DNA from: Takakia lepidozioides
Taxonomy: Eukaryota; Streptophyta; Takakiopsida; Takakiales; Takakiaceae
Length of the DNA: 64,000 bases
Assembly: GCA_030704615.1 (NCBI GenBank)
Contig: CM060733.1
Location: 54,066,001-54,130,000, forward strand
Reading direction: 5' to 3'
In this document: positions 1 to 8,881 of the stretch, piece after piece
How positions within the stretch are numbered: the first letter of the stretch is position 1
Layout of the letters: each line of letters opens with the position of its first letter
Made by a program: the position numbers and the translations under genes
Notes under the pieces: generated by a model
The model's input: the letters and a program-made list of their open reading frames with translations, nothing else
Told to the model about the DNA's origin: nothing
Databases searched by the model: none

Positions 1-36
1 CCGGGAAGTTCGGGCAGGCCCCAAAAAATTGAAGAC

Positions 37-115
37 GATGACGTGGCTACGAAACGTGGCGAAGATGACATGGCTAAGATGACGTGGCGAAGATGACGTG
101 GTGACGATGATATGG
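37..115. repeat. Degenerate short tandem repeat around GATGACGTGGC
   Basis: A unit of about 14-15 bp (GAAGATGACGTGGC and variants) recurs about five times with substitutions. It has no coding potential that I recognise. It sits just upstream of a SINE and looks like a decayed minisatellite. Confidence 0.6.
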
Positions 116-211
116 CACTATGGCATCCTATATCTGCGCTACGCTAAACTAGCTTCCGACCTTCGGTCGTCGCTAGAATATGACATGCAGAAAATATAAG
201 AGATCCAACCA

Positions 212-445
212 GTTGGCAGCTCAGTAGGATAGTGCACTGAGTGCCACCTGGGTGATTCTAGGTTCAAATCCTGCCCCGTTGTTGAAATATGATATTATCT
301 TCTCCCTCCTTGGTGGCCTCATGGCCACGTTATTTTCTCCTCTCACTATAATTTCAGGGGCCTGATTTGTGAGCGGTGGCTCCTTGGGAGAGTGTTTCCC
401 TTAATAGTTGAACTAACCAATCGTTTAAAATAAAAGCAATATTGG
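212..445 (+). mobile_element. tRNA-derived SINE, family A copy 1
   Basis: The 5' part looks like a tRNA: an A-box-like TGGCAGCTCAGTAGG near 214 and a perfect B-box GGTTCAAATCC at 261-271, the internal RNA polymerase III promoter arrangement. The body then carries CCTCATGGCCACG and a 3' domain (CCTCTCACTATAAT, then GGGGCCTGATTTGTGAGCG) that recurs in the copies near 2.7, 15.3, 15.5 and 43.3 kb. The end is A-rich. No clear target-site duplication is visible, so the ends are approximate. It is not an intact tRNA gene, because the acceptor stem and 3' end are lost in the SINE body. Confidence 0.75.
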
Positions 446-2449
446 GATAAATTTATTCAGTTTGAAGCTTTACAACAGTTGCAGTTGCAAACGAAGCAAA
501 CTTTCTGCGACAGAGTTCGAAGCCTTAGCTCCTCCTTAGCTCCTCCTTAGCTCCTCCTTAGCTCCCTCAATGCTTTTGAGGATTCTTGGGCGAAAGCAAC
601 AATATCATTTGTAAAAGAGTCTCCACCCAACATTTTCTTTGGACAACTTCTGTGCCCGAACTGTGGAGACCTCGTCCTTCCCTTGTGGGCTCCTTGTCCC
701 CTGAATTTGAGGATAGGGACATCAATTGGAAGCACAGCCGCAGCGGGAAGGCGAAGGTCCACCTTGATCAAGTAAGTGATCTCTGTTAATTTCAGACTAG
801 TCTCATTTTTCTCTTAACCCTCTCATCTCCGAGATCCTGTGTTCTGGTTTAGGCTGTGCGGTGGGTGGCGGGCTCTTTTCCTGAAACTGGGCGAGCTTGC
901 CTTGGATGCCAGTACTGCTACTCTGCTCTTTCCTGTACTATTGTTGGACTTTGAATGAGGGATCACGACCTTGGAGCTCTTCCTAGTCTTAATGTGGATA
1001 GGGTTTGTTTTTCTCTAGCTAGTTAGATAGGTTGCTTCCTTTCTTAAGACTGCCTTTGGTTATACATATAGAATCTATATTTTCTTAGTATATATACTAA
1101 GTTTGAATGTCATCACATTATCGTAACGTTGTCACTAAAATGTACAAATCTTGGCACCCGACGCGTGGATAGAAATAATTAAACCCCTTTCATTTCCGAG
1201 CTTTCTTAGCAAGCCATGAAATTCCCTAAAGGTCGGATTTGAACCAAAGGCCACCTTCTGAGTGGAGACACTTGGATGACTCTGTAGGCGCTATTAATAA
1301 TGGAAAGCAACTCATGTGGAGTACAGACTACTGCAGAATTTTCAAGTTATGAGGGCTCTCATGCCGCAAATTATAGGCAGCAATTCCTGTTAGCTTTCTG
1401 GTACTGATAGTCATGAGACAATGTACTTTGGGCGCTCTAGTGTTGGTCCTTTGCGCCTGGCACCAGCCTCCTTTGCTCTGTGTACCCTGCCCAAGTACCT
1501 CAACAAATCACAGGATCAGTTAAGGTGGTGGAGCTTGGCTGATTTGGTTATGGCGATGCCTAGTCTGCTTTCTCAAGTACATACATGAAGTTCCTTTGCA
1601 AGAAGTTGCAGTCAGGGACCCACCAAATCACATGTTGCTGTGACTCTGTGATCATGTTTCAAGTCCTGAGTCCGGTCTACAGATCTGGGACAACTCTCTC
1701 TGTGTACTGTAGTACTAGACGACTTGAATGGCTAGGCTAGCTATATGTTATGGTGTATTTCTGCATTTGGTTGTTTGTTCAATCCGACTTTGGCTCCGTA
1801 CACTGATAATTCAAACACTTTGTGTCTAAATATGAGTAATTAGCATAGGAGGTGCAGCCCGCCAGAGAAGTGAAACAAATCCATACAAGTCTGAAAACAA
1901 TGCAAAATATCACATCTAATGAAAATCTAGAGTTTAGAGATGCGGAGTTAGTTTGTGAAAATCTGCAACTTATGACGCCCAGCATCACCACCAAGTTACG
2001 TTCGGACGATGTCAATGCCAGCGGATAAAAAACACTTCAATCCATTCCTGGCACTAGTCGTCCAAACTATGCCAAACTTTGACAATTTTTGGCTCTCATA
2101 GCCTGGTAAACAGCAAATGAATGTGAACTCCAGACCCCGAAAAGCTCCAGATTGCTTAGTAGCATGGAGGCATTGCCCTTGAACAGTCAATGGGTGTCTT
2201 CTCTCTCTTTTGGGCAAAGCCTTGTGAGTAGATCTTTCTCACTCTAAAGAGTAAACATCTTTCATGAATGTTATCAATTAAGCTATAAACCCAATCCACT
2301 TCTTCATGAGCAATTATACATGTACACACGCATGCAGCTCTGGCCAGCAGAGCATTAAGAGATATATGCGCCAGCTTTTTTAGAGTTGATAATTCGTCCT
2401 CCAAAGGTAGAAGGTGGTAGCAACGGCGACAGGAATAATAAGGGTAGGC
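446..2449. other. Intergenic; no gene recognised
   Basis: The only structure I see is an 11-bp unit (CTTAGCTCCTC) repeated four times at 524-567. The short open frames on both strands have no recognisable motif, and stops are frequent in all frames. Confidence 0.5.
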
Positions 2450-2585
2450 CGTCACGAGCCTACAGCGACCGCCGTTACAGGACGGCGACGGCGACGGCGA
2501 GTAGCTGGCCCACGGCCGTCTCCCGGGCCCCGTCCTCGGCTGCCACGGAGCGGCCGCCGGCGCCGCGTTGGCACCTGATTTGACC
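2450..2585. other. GC-rich patch
   Basis: This stretch is far more GC-rich than its surroundings, with repeated GGCGAC trinucleotide-like blocks and CCCGGGCC. Similar patches lie at 3099-3240 and 6110-6260, the latter sharing a GACGGCGACGGCGAC run and CTCCCGGG. No protein domain is recognisable. They may be fragments of a GC-rich repeat or of decayed gene copies. Confidence 0.4.
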
Positions 2586-2736
2586 CCCTCGTCTGTCAAC
2601 CACCCTTTTGCCACCTCGGAAATTGGCCACCCTTATCCATGCAATTTTCTATAAGGTAGGTAGAGTGAAAGTAAAACATGGAAAAAAAAGGGAACGTTCA
2701 TTGTGGCCTTTTGACATTAGTAAAATTTTGGCACAT

Positions 2737-2975
2737 CGGCTGGTAGCTCAGCTGGTAAGTGGACAGTGTGTCGCCCTGGTGGTTCAGGGTTCAAACCCGC
2801 TGCCCTGCCCCGTGTGTGGGATTGTTTGTGACGGTATGTCTGGGAGTTGATCGTCCTGTAGGCCTCATGGCCCATAAATGAAAGGGGTTAATTTTTCCCC
2901 CTCCTCAAAGGGCCTGAATTGTGGGCTGTCGATCCCAGGTTCCATTTTTTTTTTAAATAAAAAAAATAAAGATAA
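2737..2975 (+). mobile_element. tRNA-derived SINE, family A copy 2
   Basis: The head has A-box TGGTAGCTCAGCTGG at 2741-2755 and B-box GGTTCAAACCC at 2788-2798. The body repeats the family's CCTCATGGCCC motif and the 3' domain GGGCCTGAATTGTGGGCTGTCG. It ends in a T-run and A-rich simple sequence. The head is closer to a canonical tRNA than the other copies, so this may be the youngest, though I cannot measure divergence. The ends are approximate. Confidence 0.75.
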
Positions 2976-3098
2976 AAGATAATGTTGTTTTAAGAACATT
3001 TTGTATACGGTATTGATTCCAGCTAATGATGACATGCAGCAGTCGCATCAAACATCATACAGTATATTCGGGCAGGGATAAAAAACTATGATGAGCGG

Positions 3099-3380
3099 CA
3101 CGCATCCCGGAGGCGTGGCCGCGACGCCCAAGCCGCGCTCACCGCCGAGCGCCACGCGTCGCTGTCGCTGCCCGGCTGCCCGCCCGGCCGACTCTCCCAC
3201 TTCCTACGCCAGTGCGACCCGCCCTTTGGATGGGCGCACTTTACTTTGATGGGACACTTGGGAACATGGTTCCCAATGTTCCCTTCCCTCATTGCAGTGG
3301 GCCCTGCAAATCTGCAAGGAAATGGAAATGATGTTGATGAATTAGGTCGTCCATTTATGGAACCTCGATTCTGGGAGTGA
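3099..3380 (+). other. GC-rich patch with an open frame, unidentified
   Basis: A plus-strand frame stays open from about 3099 to a TGA near 3380 and runs through the most GC-rich part of the region. The translation begins R/A/H-rich and then becomes more ordinary (FLRQCDPPFGWAHF within it). I do not recognise a family and there is no start codon. It could be a decayed exon or a chance frame favoured by high GC. Confidence 0.25.
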
Positions 3381-3384
3381 AATA

Positions 3385-3810
3385 GTGACACAATGGCATC
3401 ATTTAGCAAAATGGATTGGCACACGGCCGCCGCGGAGGATTTATATGGGCACATATAATCGTACCCCGAACGGGAAGTGTACTAATTCAATAAGTCGGAC
3501 TGAGTGGGTGGTGAACTTACTTCTCCGGCACATTGTGCGAAAGATCATGGATGTTGAAGCATTAGCAAAGGGGGGTCGGCGACTAGTTATTGCATGGTGT
3601 CAATGGAGGTTCGGGTGCGGGTTTTCAATTATCATAGAAACTCTTATGTGCCTTGGGAACTCCGGTACCAGCCCCTTACCCACCACAACGGCGGGTGTGA
3701 GGCCGTTCCAAGGTGTAATGGATTGCGCTTGGAAAGCCGCAAATGATTTTCTAGATCCATTACGGAATTTCGACAGGTACGAGGGATGCACGCAAGGTAA
3801 GAGAGAATAA
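3385..3810 (+). CDS. Hypothetical 141-aa ORF, weak support
   Basis: An ATG-to-stop frame of 141 codons directly follows the GC-rich open frame. Nothing in it (for example RKIMDVEALAKGGRRLVIAW) matches a family I know. There is no signal peptide, transmembrane segment or repeat. It could be part of the same decayed gene as the preceding frame or a chance ORF. I list it because it is the longest plus-strand frame in the first 6 kb. Confidence 0.15.
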   Translation: MTQWHHLAKWIGTRPPRRIYMGTYNRTPNGKCTNSISRTEWVVNLLLRHIVRKIMDVEALAKGGRRLVIAWCQWRFGCGFSIIIETLMCLGNSGTSPLPTTTAGVRPFQGVMDCAWKAANDFLDPLRNFDRYEGCTQGKRE

Positions 3811-4555
3811 CAGCCTACTCATTTGGTTTCTATTGCACTCCAGACGCCACCCATCAGTGATAAAGATGTTGCACCCAACCACTTGGAAATAGACCACCTA
3901 TCTCGTAAAGAACTGACTCAAATTTCTTAGTTATGATGGATGACACGTTACATTGCGTAATTTGACCGACACGATTTGAACCTTCCATGTAAGGTTTCTC
4001 CTCTTGAGACACCTTGCGGTTTGTCCTCCTCATATTTTAGTAGTTAAGCATATCTTTCTTTATCTTTATCTCTATCTCGATGAGCAGGAACACTATGGAA
4101 AGGATAGGCTTGTGATTGTAGAAGCTAGTTAGTAAGGAAATTTTTGGCCTTTCCTCGCGTCGGCAAGGCCCTCTGGCTGGCGCGTCCCAGAAAGTCGGGG
4201 GCTGTGCTTCCGTCGTTGCTTCAGGCCTTACACTTTACATAAACGCTAGCTAACATACATGCACCTACCAAATATGGTTGAACTATGTACCCCAATTCAT
4301 TTGGGAGGTTAGGCAACCCGACACTATGGGAAGAGCCAATATGTGGGACTGCAGGAGGCTTGGTGAGGAGGGAAATGGTTGGACGGGATGTATAGAAGAA
4401 GCCCCATGGTGGAGTGCGCTCCTTGATTTTTATGCCCAGGTAGCCCCAGGCCCTTGGGCATAAAATTCAAGGGGCACCGACACCAGGGTCTTCCTCCGTG
4501 TAAAGAAATGGGATGATTTCTTTTTCCTTTCATCGTTTTTTCTAATGATATATAT
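3811..4555. other. Intergenic; nothing recognised
   Basis: The stretch has ordinary composition with a short AT run near 4549-4560 that forms the tail of the adjacent minus-strand SINE. No coding or structural feature is supported. Confidence 0.4.
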
Positions 4556-4712
4556 ATATTAACGTCCAATGAATTCACTGCTCAACACACAGCCCATTGA
4601 GGGGCCAATGGACGGTTGAAGGCACATGTTGAAGGATTGAACCCAGCATCACCTAGGTTATGCAGAGGCAATAATACCCAACCAGTGGGCTACCTCAAGT
4701 ACCTGATCAAAG
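4556..4712 (-). mobile_element. tRNA-derived SINE, family B copy 1
   Basis: Read on the minus strand, the 5' head has A-box-like GTAGCCCACTGGT (about 4681-4693) and B-box GGGTTCAATCC (4634-4644). The body GTCCATTGGCCCCTCAATGGGC and the end GTGAATTCATTGGACGTTAA are shared with the copy at 5378-5562. The 3' tail is an (AT)n run. This is a different SINE family from the one at 212 and 2737, with a different body and tail. Confidence 0.75.
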
Positions 4713-5377
4713 AAAAGATAAGGAAATGTGGGAGGTGTGTAATACCCAGAGTGTAATGGGCACTATGCGTTATACTATTTTGTAATGCCCTCATACTCAT
4801 CGCTGTATAATGAAACGATATTAACGAAAAGAAATCAGCCCCAGTTCTTTACAGGCAGTTTTTTTTCACTTTTCCAAAATCGCCACAAGGGCCACATGTA
4901 AATTCTACCCAGCGCCCATGTGGTGAGAAAGAAAACCTTAAACTACCTCAGAAATATACCATCCCCCTATTACGAACATTACACCTCACGGCCATCACTT
5001 CGTTAAGAGCCATTATCCTCAACAACAAAAAGATTGAAAGTGGCCAACTTGCCGCTTACTAACTGGTTCTTGTTGCCATAGAGCCTAATCCCCAAAGGGG
5101 CCAATATCCACAAAAGGGAAGAGGCTCTTATTTACGCTGGCTTCGGCTGGCATCGTATATATAATGAGGCGGCAGGGTTTTGTTATAAAGAGGTGGCACG
5201 TATTAACAGGTCCACGTAGGCAAGATGAGGCTCCTGATATTCAAATACTGGCGCTTTCTGGTGAGTTTTTCGATTCTTACCCCCCAATACTTCCTTGGGA
5301 CAAGTAGCTGACTCATTTTCCAGGTCGAAATCTATGGTTAACTGTGCAGCCTGGTATAATCTGGAGGAGGAGAGATA
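4713..5377. other. Intergenic between two family B SINEs
   Basis: No coding sequence or repeat is recognised. The sequence separates two same-orientation SINE copies about 0.7 kb apart. Confidence 0.4.
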
Positions 5378-5562
5378 AGATAAGATAAAGTTTCTTTAAC
5401 GTCCAGTGAATTTTTCACTGAGCCTACTGCTCAACACACAGGCCATCGAGGGCCCAATGGACGGTCTGAAGGCACATGTTGAAGGATTGAACCCAGGATC
5501 ACCTAGGTTATGCACAGGCAAGGCACAAACACCCAACCACTGGCCTACCTGCTCAAGAGAGA
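5378..5562 (-). mobile_element. tRNA-derived SINE, family B copy 2
   Basis: On the minus strand the A-box-like GGTAGGCCAGTGG lies at about 5537-5549 and the B-box GGGTTCAATCC at 5484-5494. The body closely matches the copy at 4556-4712, with short insertions. The 3' tail is a short simple repeat, (ATCTT)n-like, which is a usual SINE ending. A GA microsatellite abuts its 5' end at about 5555-5573. Confidence 0.78.
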
Positions 5563-6934
5563 GAGAGAGAGAGCAAAATGATGCATAGCTGAGAGATAAC
5601 ATTTATCCAGCGCATAAATCAAGTACATCCACCAGGTGCCCACCCAACAATGGAGATGGGTTGCCAGCATTGACAGCGCTGGCCGGGGAAGCCTTATTTA
5701 CTCTACACTGTTTTCTTTTCGCCATGCAGAATATCTAAACCTATATACACATGCACCTTGTTTGGTCGATCAATGACTTCCACTGCAAGCAAATGAGTGC
5801 GCCTTCCATTGTAACACTCAAGCTTCCCATTTATGCTAATTATCAATCCTTCACATCAAACATACTTTTAGCATGATACAAGCCCGAAGACGAGGTAGAC
5901 ACAAGCTGCATAGCAGACAGAGATAGAAGAGAAGACGAGGTAGACACAAGCGGTCCAAGACAGCGAGGGCAGCACAAATTGGGACATATGTCCCAAATCG
6001 GGGTGGTCCCAAAGCACCCCCAATTCGGGGACATACCTTCTGCAGCCCACCACGTGATGCCACGTAAGAATACGGAAGTGGGCCCCGCAGGTTGACACCT
6101 CGATAAACGGATGTCGACGGCGACGGCGACGTCCGCTCGCTCGGTACGCATCCACGCGGCTGACGGCCGTCGCTGACGTCTCCCGGGACCCGGCCTACAG
6201 CACGGCCGCGCTGTCGCTCTCCGACACCTGCCGCGGCCCGCGTGCACGGGGGCCGCCTCGGACGAAATCTGCTTTGGTTCCGACGGACGAAGTTTCTTTC
6301 CGTCCCCCAACCCTGTGTAGGCAGCATCTTCAACGATTTCTTCACTCAGCCCCCAACCGGTGGTAAAATGGGCCTGGGACATTTAATTGGGAATAATGAA
6401 CCTCTTTTTTCTTCTTTTTTATAAAATGAACCTCTTGATCTCCCAAAAATAAAAAATAAAAACATAAAAAATAGCTGGAGCGTGACTGGACATGAAGAAC
6501 TTTACGTTCGAGTAGGACATAACGCGTCCCTCTACCGGACGATGTACAGTCCTCGTCAGATTTGACCGGCGAAAACCGGACCAAACAAACGAGGCACCGG
6601 CTAAACCAGCTTACAGCCGTCGCCGTCAATGAAGACGAGCGAGCGTCTGGTAACCGAGCCCCACCGGTAATTGCAGCTGGGTCCCACCGGCCAGCGCCCG
6701 TCGCCCTCACACCCCTCAGGCTGGAGACCGGGTCCACCGGTCACCTGATGTCGCCGTCACAAACCACCGGGACAGCCCGGCTCCACCTGCCAATTCCTTG
6801 GAATCTTCGCCCACATTCCGTCGGTCAACCTGCCTGACCCCCCACCCTACTAGTTACTAGTTACTTACCCGCCTCACTAGTGACTTACTAGTGCCAATGA
6901 TCGCCGTTCGCCAGGTTTGCAGGAATAGCCGAGG
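5563..6934. other. Intergenic with GC-rich patches
   Basis: The stretch contains a 21-bp direct repeat (GAAGACGAGGTAGACACAAGC near 5886 and 5931), a GC-rich patch at 6110-6260 resembling those at 2450 and 3099, and a C/G-rich stretch at 6540-6840. Overlapping minus-strand frames of up to 179 codons occur in the GC-rich part. They have no recognisable domain and are best explained by base composition. Confidence 0.4.
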
Positions 6935-7582
6935 ATGGACGACGCAAGGACGGAGGACCGTCAGCCGTCGCGGTCCCCACTGATCGATCCCAGAAACCAG
7001 CGATGGAGGAGGGGAGGGGAAGTTTCTGTGGAGCAAAGACGATGTGGATTTGCGAGACGAGTATTGAGTGATTTCAGTTCGAGAGATGGAGTAATATGGT
7101 TGCTAGTCTGTTGGTGGGAGGATCTGGCGGGGCCGGGAGCTGGGTGCTGCATGCCCAGTAAAAACCCCCTGAAGATTGTGTTTGGTCTTGGTCTTTGCTT
7201 TTGCGACCGAGCTTGTCTAGTCTCCTACCTCTCTCCTTCTGTGGTGGGGAACCTACTTGTGTGGATCATGCCCTTGATAGACCCCCCGCTGTGGTCTTTG
7301 CCTCTCTCTCCCATCCGGCCTGACTCTTTTCTCTCGTTTCTCTATCCTGGTAAATGTAGTTGCCCGAGGCCTCAGTATGAGGATCATGGGCACTTGAAAG
7401 TTACTTTTAATTGGTGCCCTTCTCGGAGCGTGATCAGGCAAAAGGGTCTGGGATTTTTCTTGCGCAGATCTGTAGTTCGGACTAGAGCAGGCTGGTGGGT
7501 TGGGCAGGAAAGATTTGAGACGCCGCCTAGAAGTAAGGTACGTAGGTCATTGGGAATGTGTCACAGATTAGATGTTCAATGA
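6935..7582 (+). CDS. Hypothetical 215-aa ORF, possibly 5' UTR of the bHLH gene
   Basis: An ATG-to-stop frame of 215 codons begins R/E/D-rich and then turns hydrophobic around residues 85-130. I recognise no family. It lies about 1.3 kb upstream of the bHLH start codon on the same strand, so it may be part of a long leader or promoter. Coding status is doubtful. Confidence 0.2.
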   Translation: MDDARTEDRQPSRSPLIDPRNQRWRRGGEVSVEQRRCGFARRVLSDFSSRDGVIWLLVCWWEDLAGPGAGCCMPSKNPLKIVFGLGLCFCDRACLVSYLSPSVVGNLLVWIMPLIDPPLWSLPLSPIRPDSFLSFLYPGKCSCPRPQYEDHGHLKVTFNWCPSRSVIRQKGLGFFLRRSVVRTRAGWWVGQERFETPPRSKVRRSLGMCHRLDVQ

Positions 7583-8881
7583 TCTCCTGTGGCTTGGAGT
7601 TTCAACCTTGCTCTTGACAGAATTGCGGTGAAAGCAGAAGCAGAAGGAACGTCGTCATGTCAGCAACCTCACAAGGGTTTAGAGAGATCCTTATCGAAGA
7701 GATTATCACCGCTTTCCAGAAGTTATTCTCAACAAGTATGTCCACATCGTCTTCTCCCACCCCTTTCCATCTGCTTGCCTGATCAAGCCTTGTTTACATG
7801 GAGAACTATGAGACTCCTACTAATCTACAAGTCTGTTCATATAGATGAGATTGAAATTTCCGGAAATGTACATTTGTTGATGACACTTGAGAAGGTAATT
7901 AGTGGCAGAGCTCTGCATTTGTGACGCGCAATCAAATTTTTGAAACAGCTGTTTAAGCAACATCAACTACTATCAGGAGCAGCACTAGTTAGAAAAGAAG
8001 CTATGTAAGACAAAGATAAATGGAGGATCAAGGCCACTGCATGGACACAGCTGGAATAATCCTCTGGAAATCGGGCTCCTGGTGATAATTGTGTTTCGGC
8101 AGAAGTTCTGTGCTCGAAAAGAGAGAGCGCAACCCCCGTTTAGAATCTTATCTAGAAAGGAATTAAACATGGGCCGTGTAGACCTGTACATGAAGGAATC
8201 TGACAGCTAGCCTAAAATGTCACAACGAGTTCAAATGCTAAAATCGACACAGATCCAGGATTAAGAGATCATAAAATGATAAATCATGACGATTGTCAAG
8301 CTCAAGGTACTTCTTGCCTCAGAAGAGGTCCTCTACTTTCTAAGGGAATGGTTGTTCTCACAAGTCGGGGGTGCCATCACCAGCAACCAGCAGGATTTTG
8401 AGCCCGAAACTCTGACCAGTCACCGGTATGAAGATTTCGGCGCCAAGAGAGATTTTCTTGTGAAGGGGACGATATATATCTACAGTTATCTAGCGCAAAG
8501 TCTCGAGTGATAGACAATGTACATGTGTATGCCCGAGTTCAGGTTTCTCTTTGCTTCAGAATTAATGGTTTGTGCAGAGTTTACCTTTAAACATAACCAG
8601 CCAAAATATTGGTGATCAATACAGCTTGCACGTATTTTATGCACAGCTCGCGAAACCACAACTGCACAAATTTATAGTTATGGTGATGAAAAACGTGTTT
8701 ATAAGCCTCAGAATTCTCTATCCCGGCATATGAGCATCTGCACGATCTGAATTTCAACCAGTTTGAAAACTCTCTTGAAAGACAGCTATAAGGTCCATCG
8801 AATTTTGATAGGTTGGTGTTTTCGTTCTTTTTATCAGGATTGCAGGCCGACTTACAGAATTTTCAGGAACGCTAAATCATT
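7583..8881. promoter_or_regulatory. Upstream region of the bHLH gene
   Basis: No separate gene is recognised here. It presumably holds the promoter and leader of the bHLH gene that starts at 8882. No specific element can be assigned with confidence. Confidence 0.3.

Noticed and set aside
212-285. A genuine tRNA gene
   Set aside because: A and B boxes are present, but no acceptor stem closes after the B-box. The same head recurs on several copies with a shared 3' domain, which is a SINE structure.
2156-2614. 152-aa minus-strand ORF
   Set aside because: It runs through the GC-rich patch and has a low-complexity Pro/Ser/Gly start. No recognisable motif.
5843-6382. 179-aa minus-strand ORF (and overlapping 164-aa and 95-aa frames)
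   Set aside because: Overlapping open frames arise from the GC-rich patch. No domain, no splice context and mutually incompatible frames.
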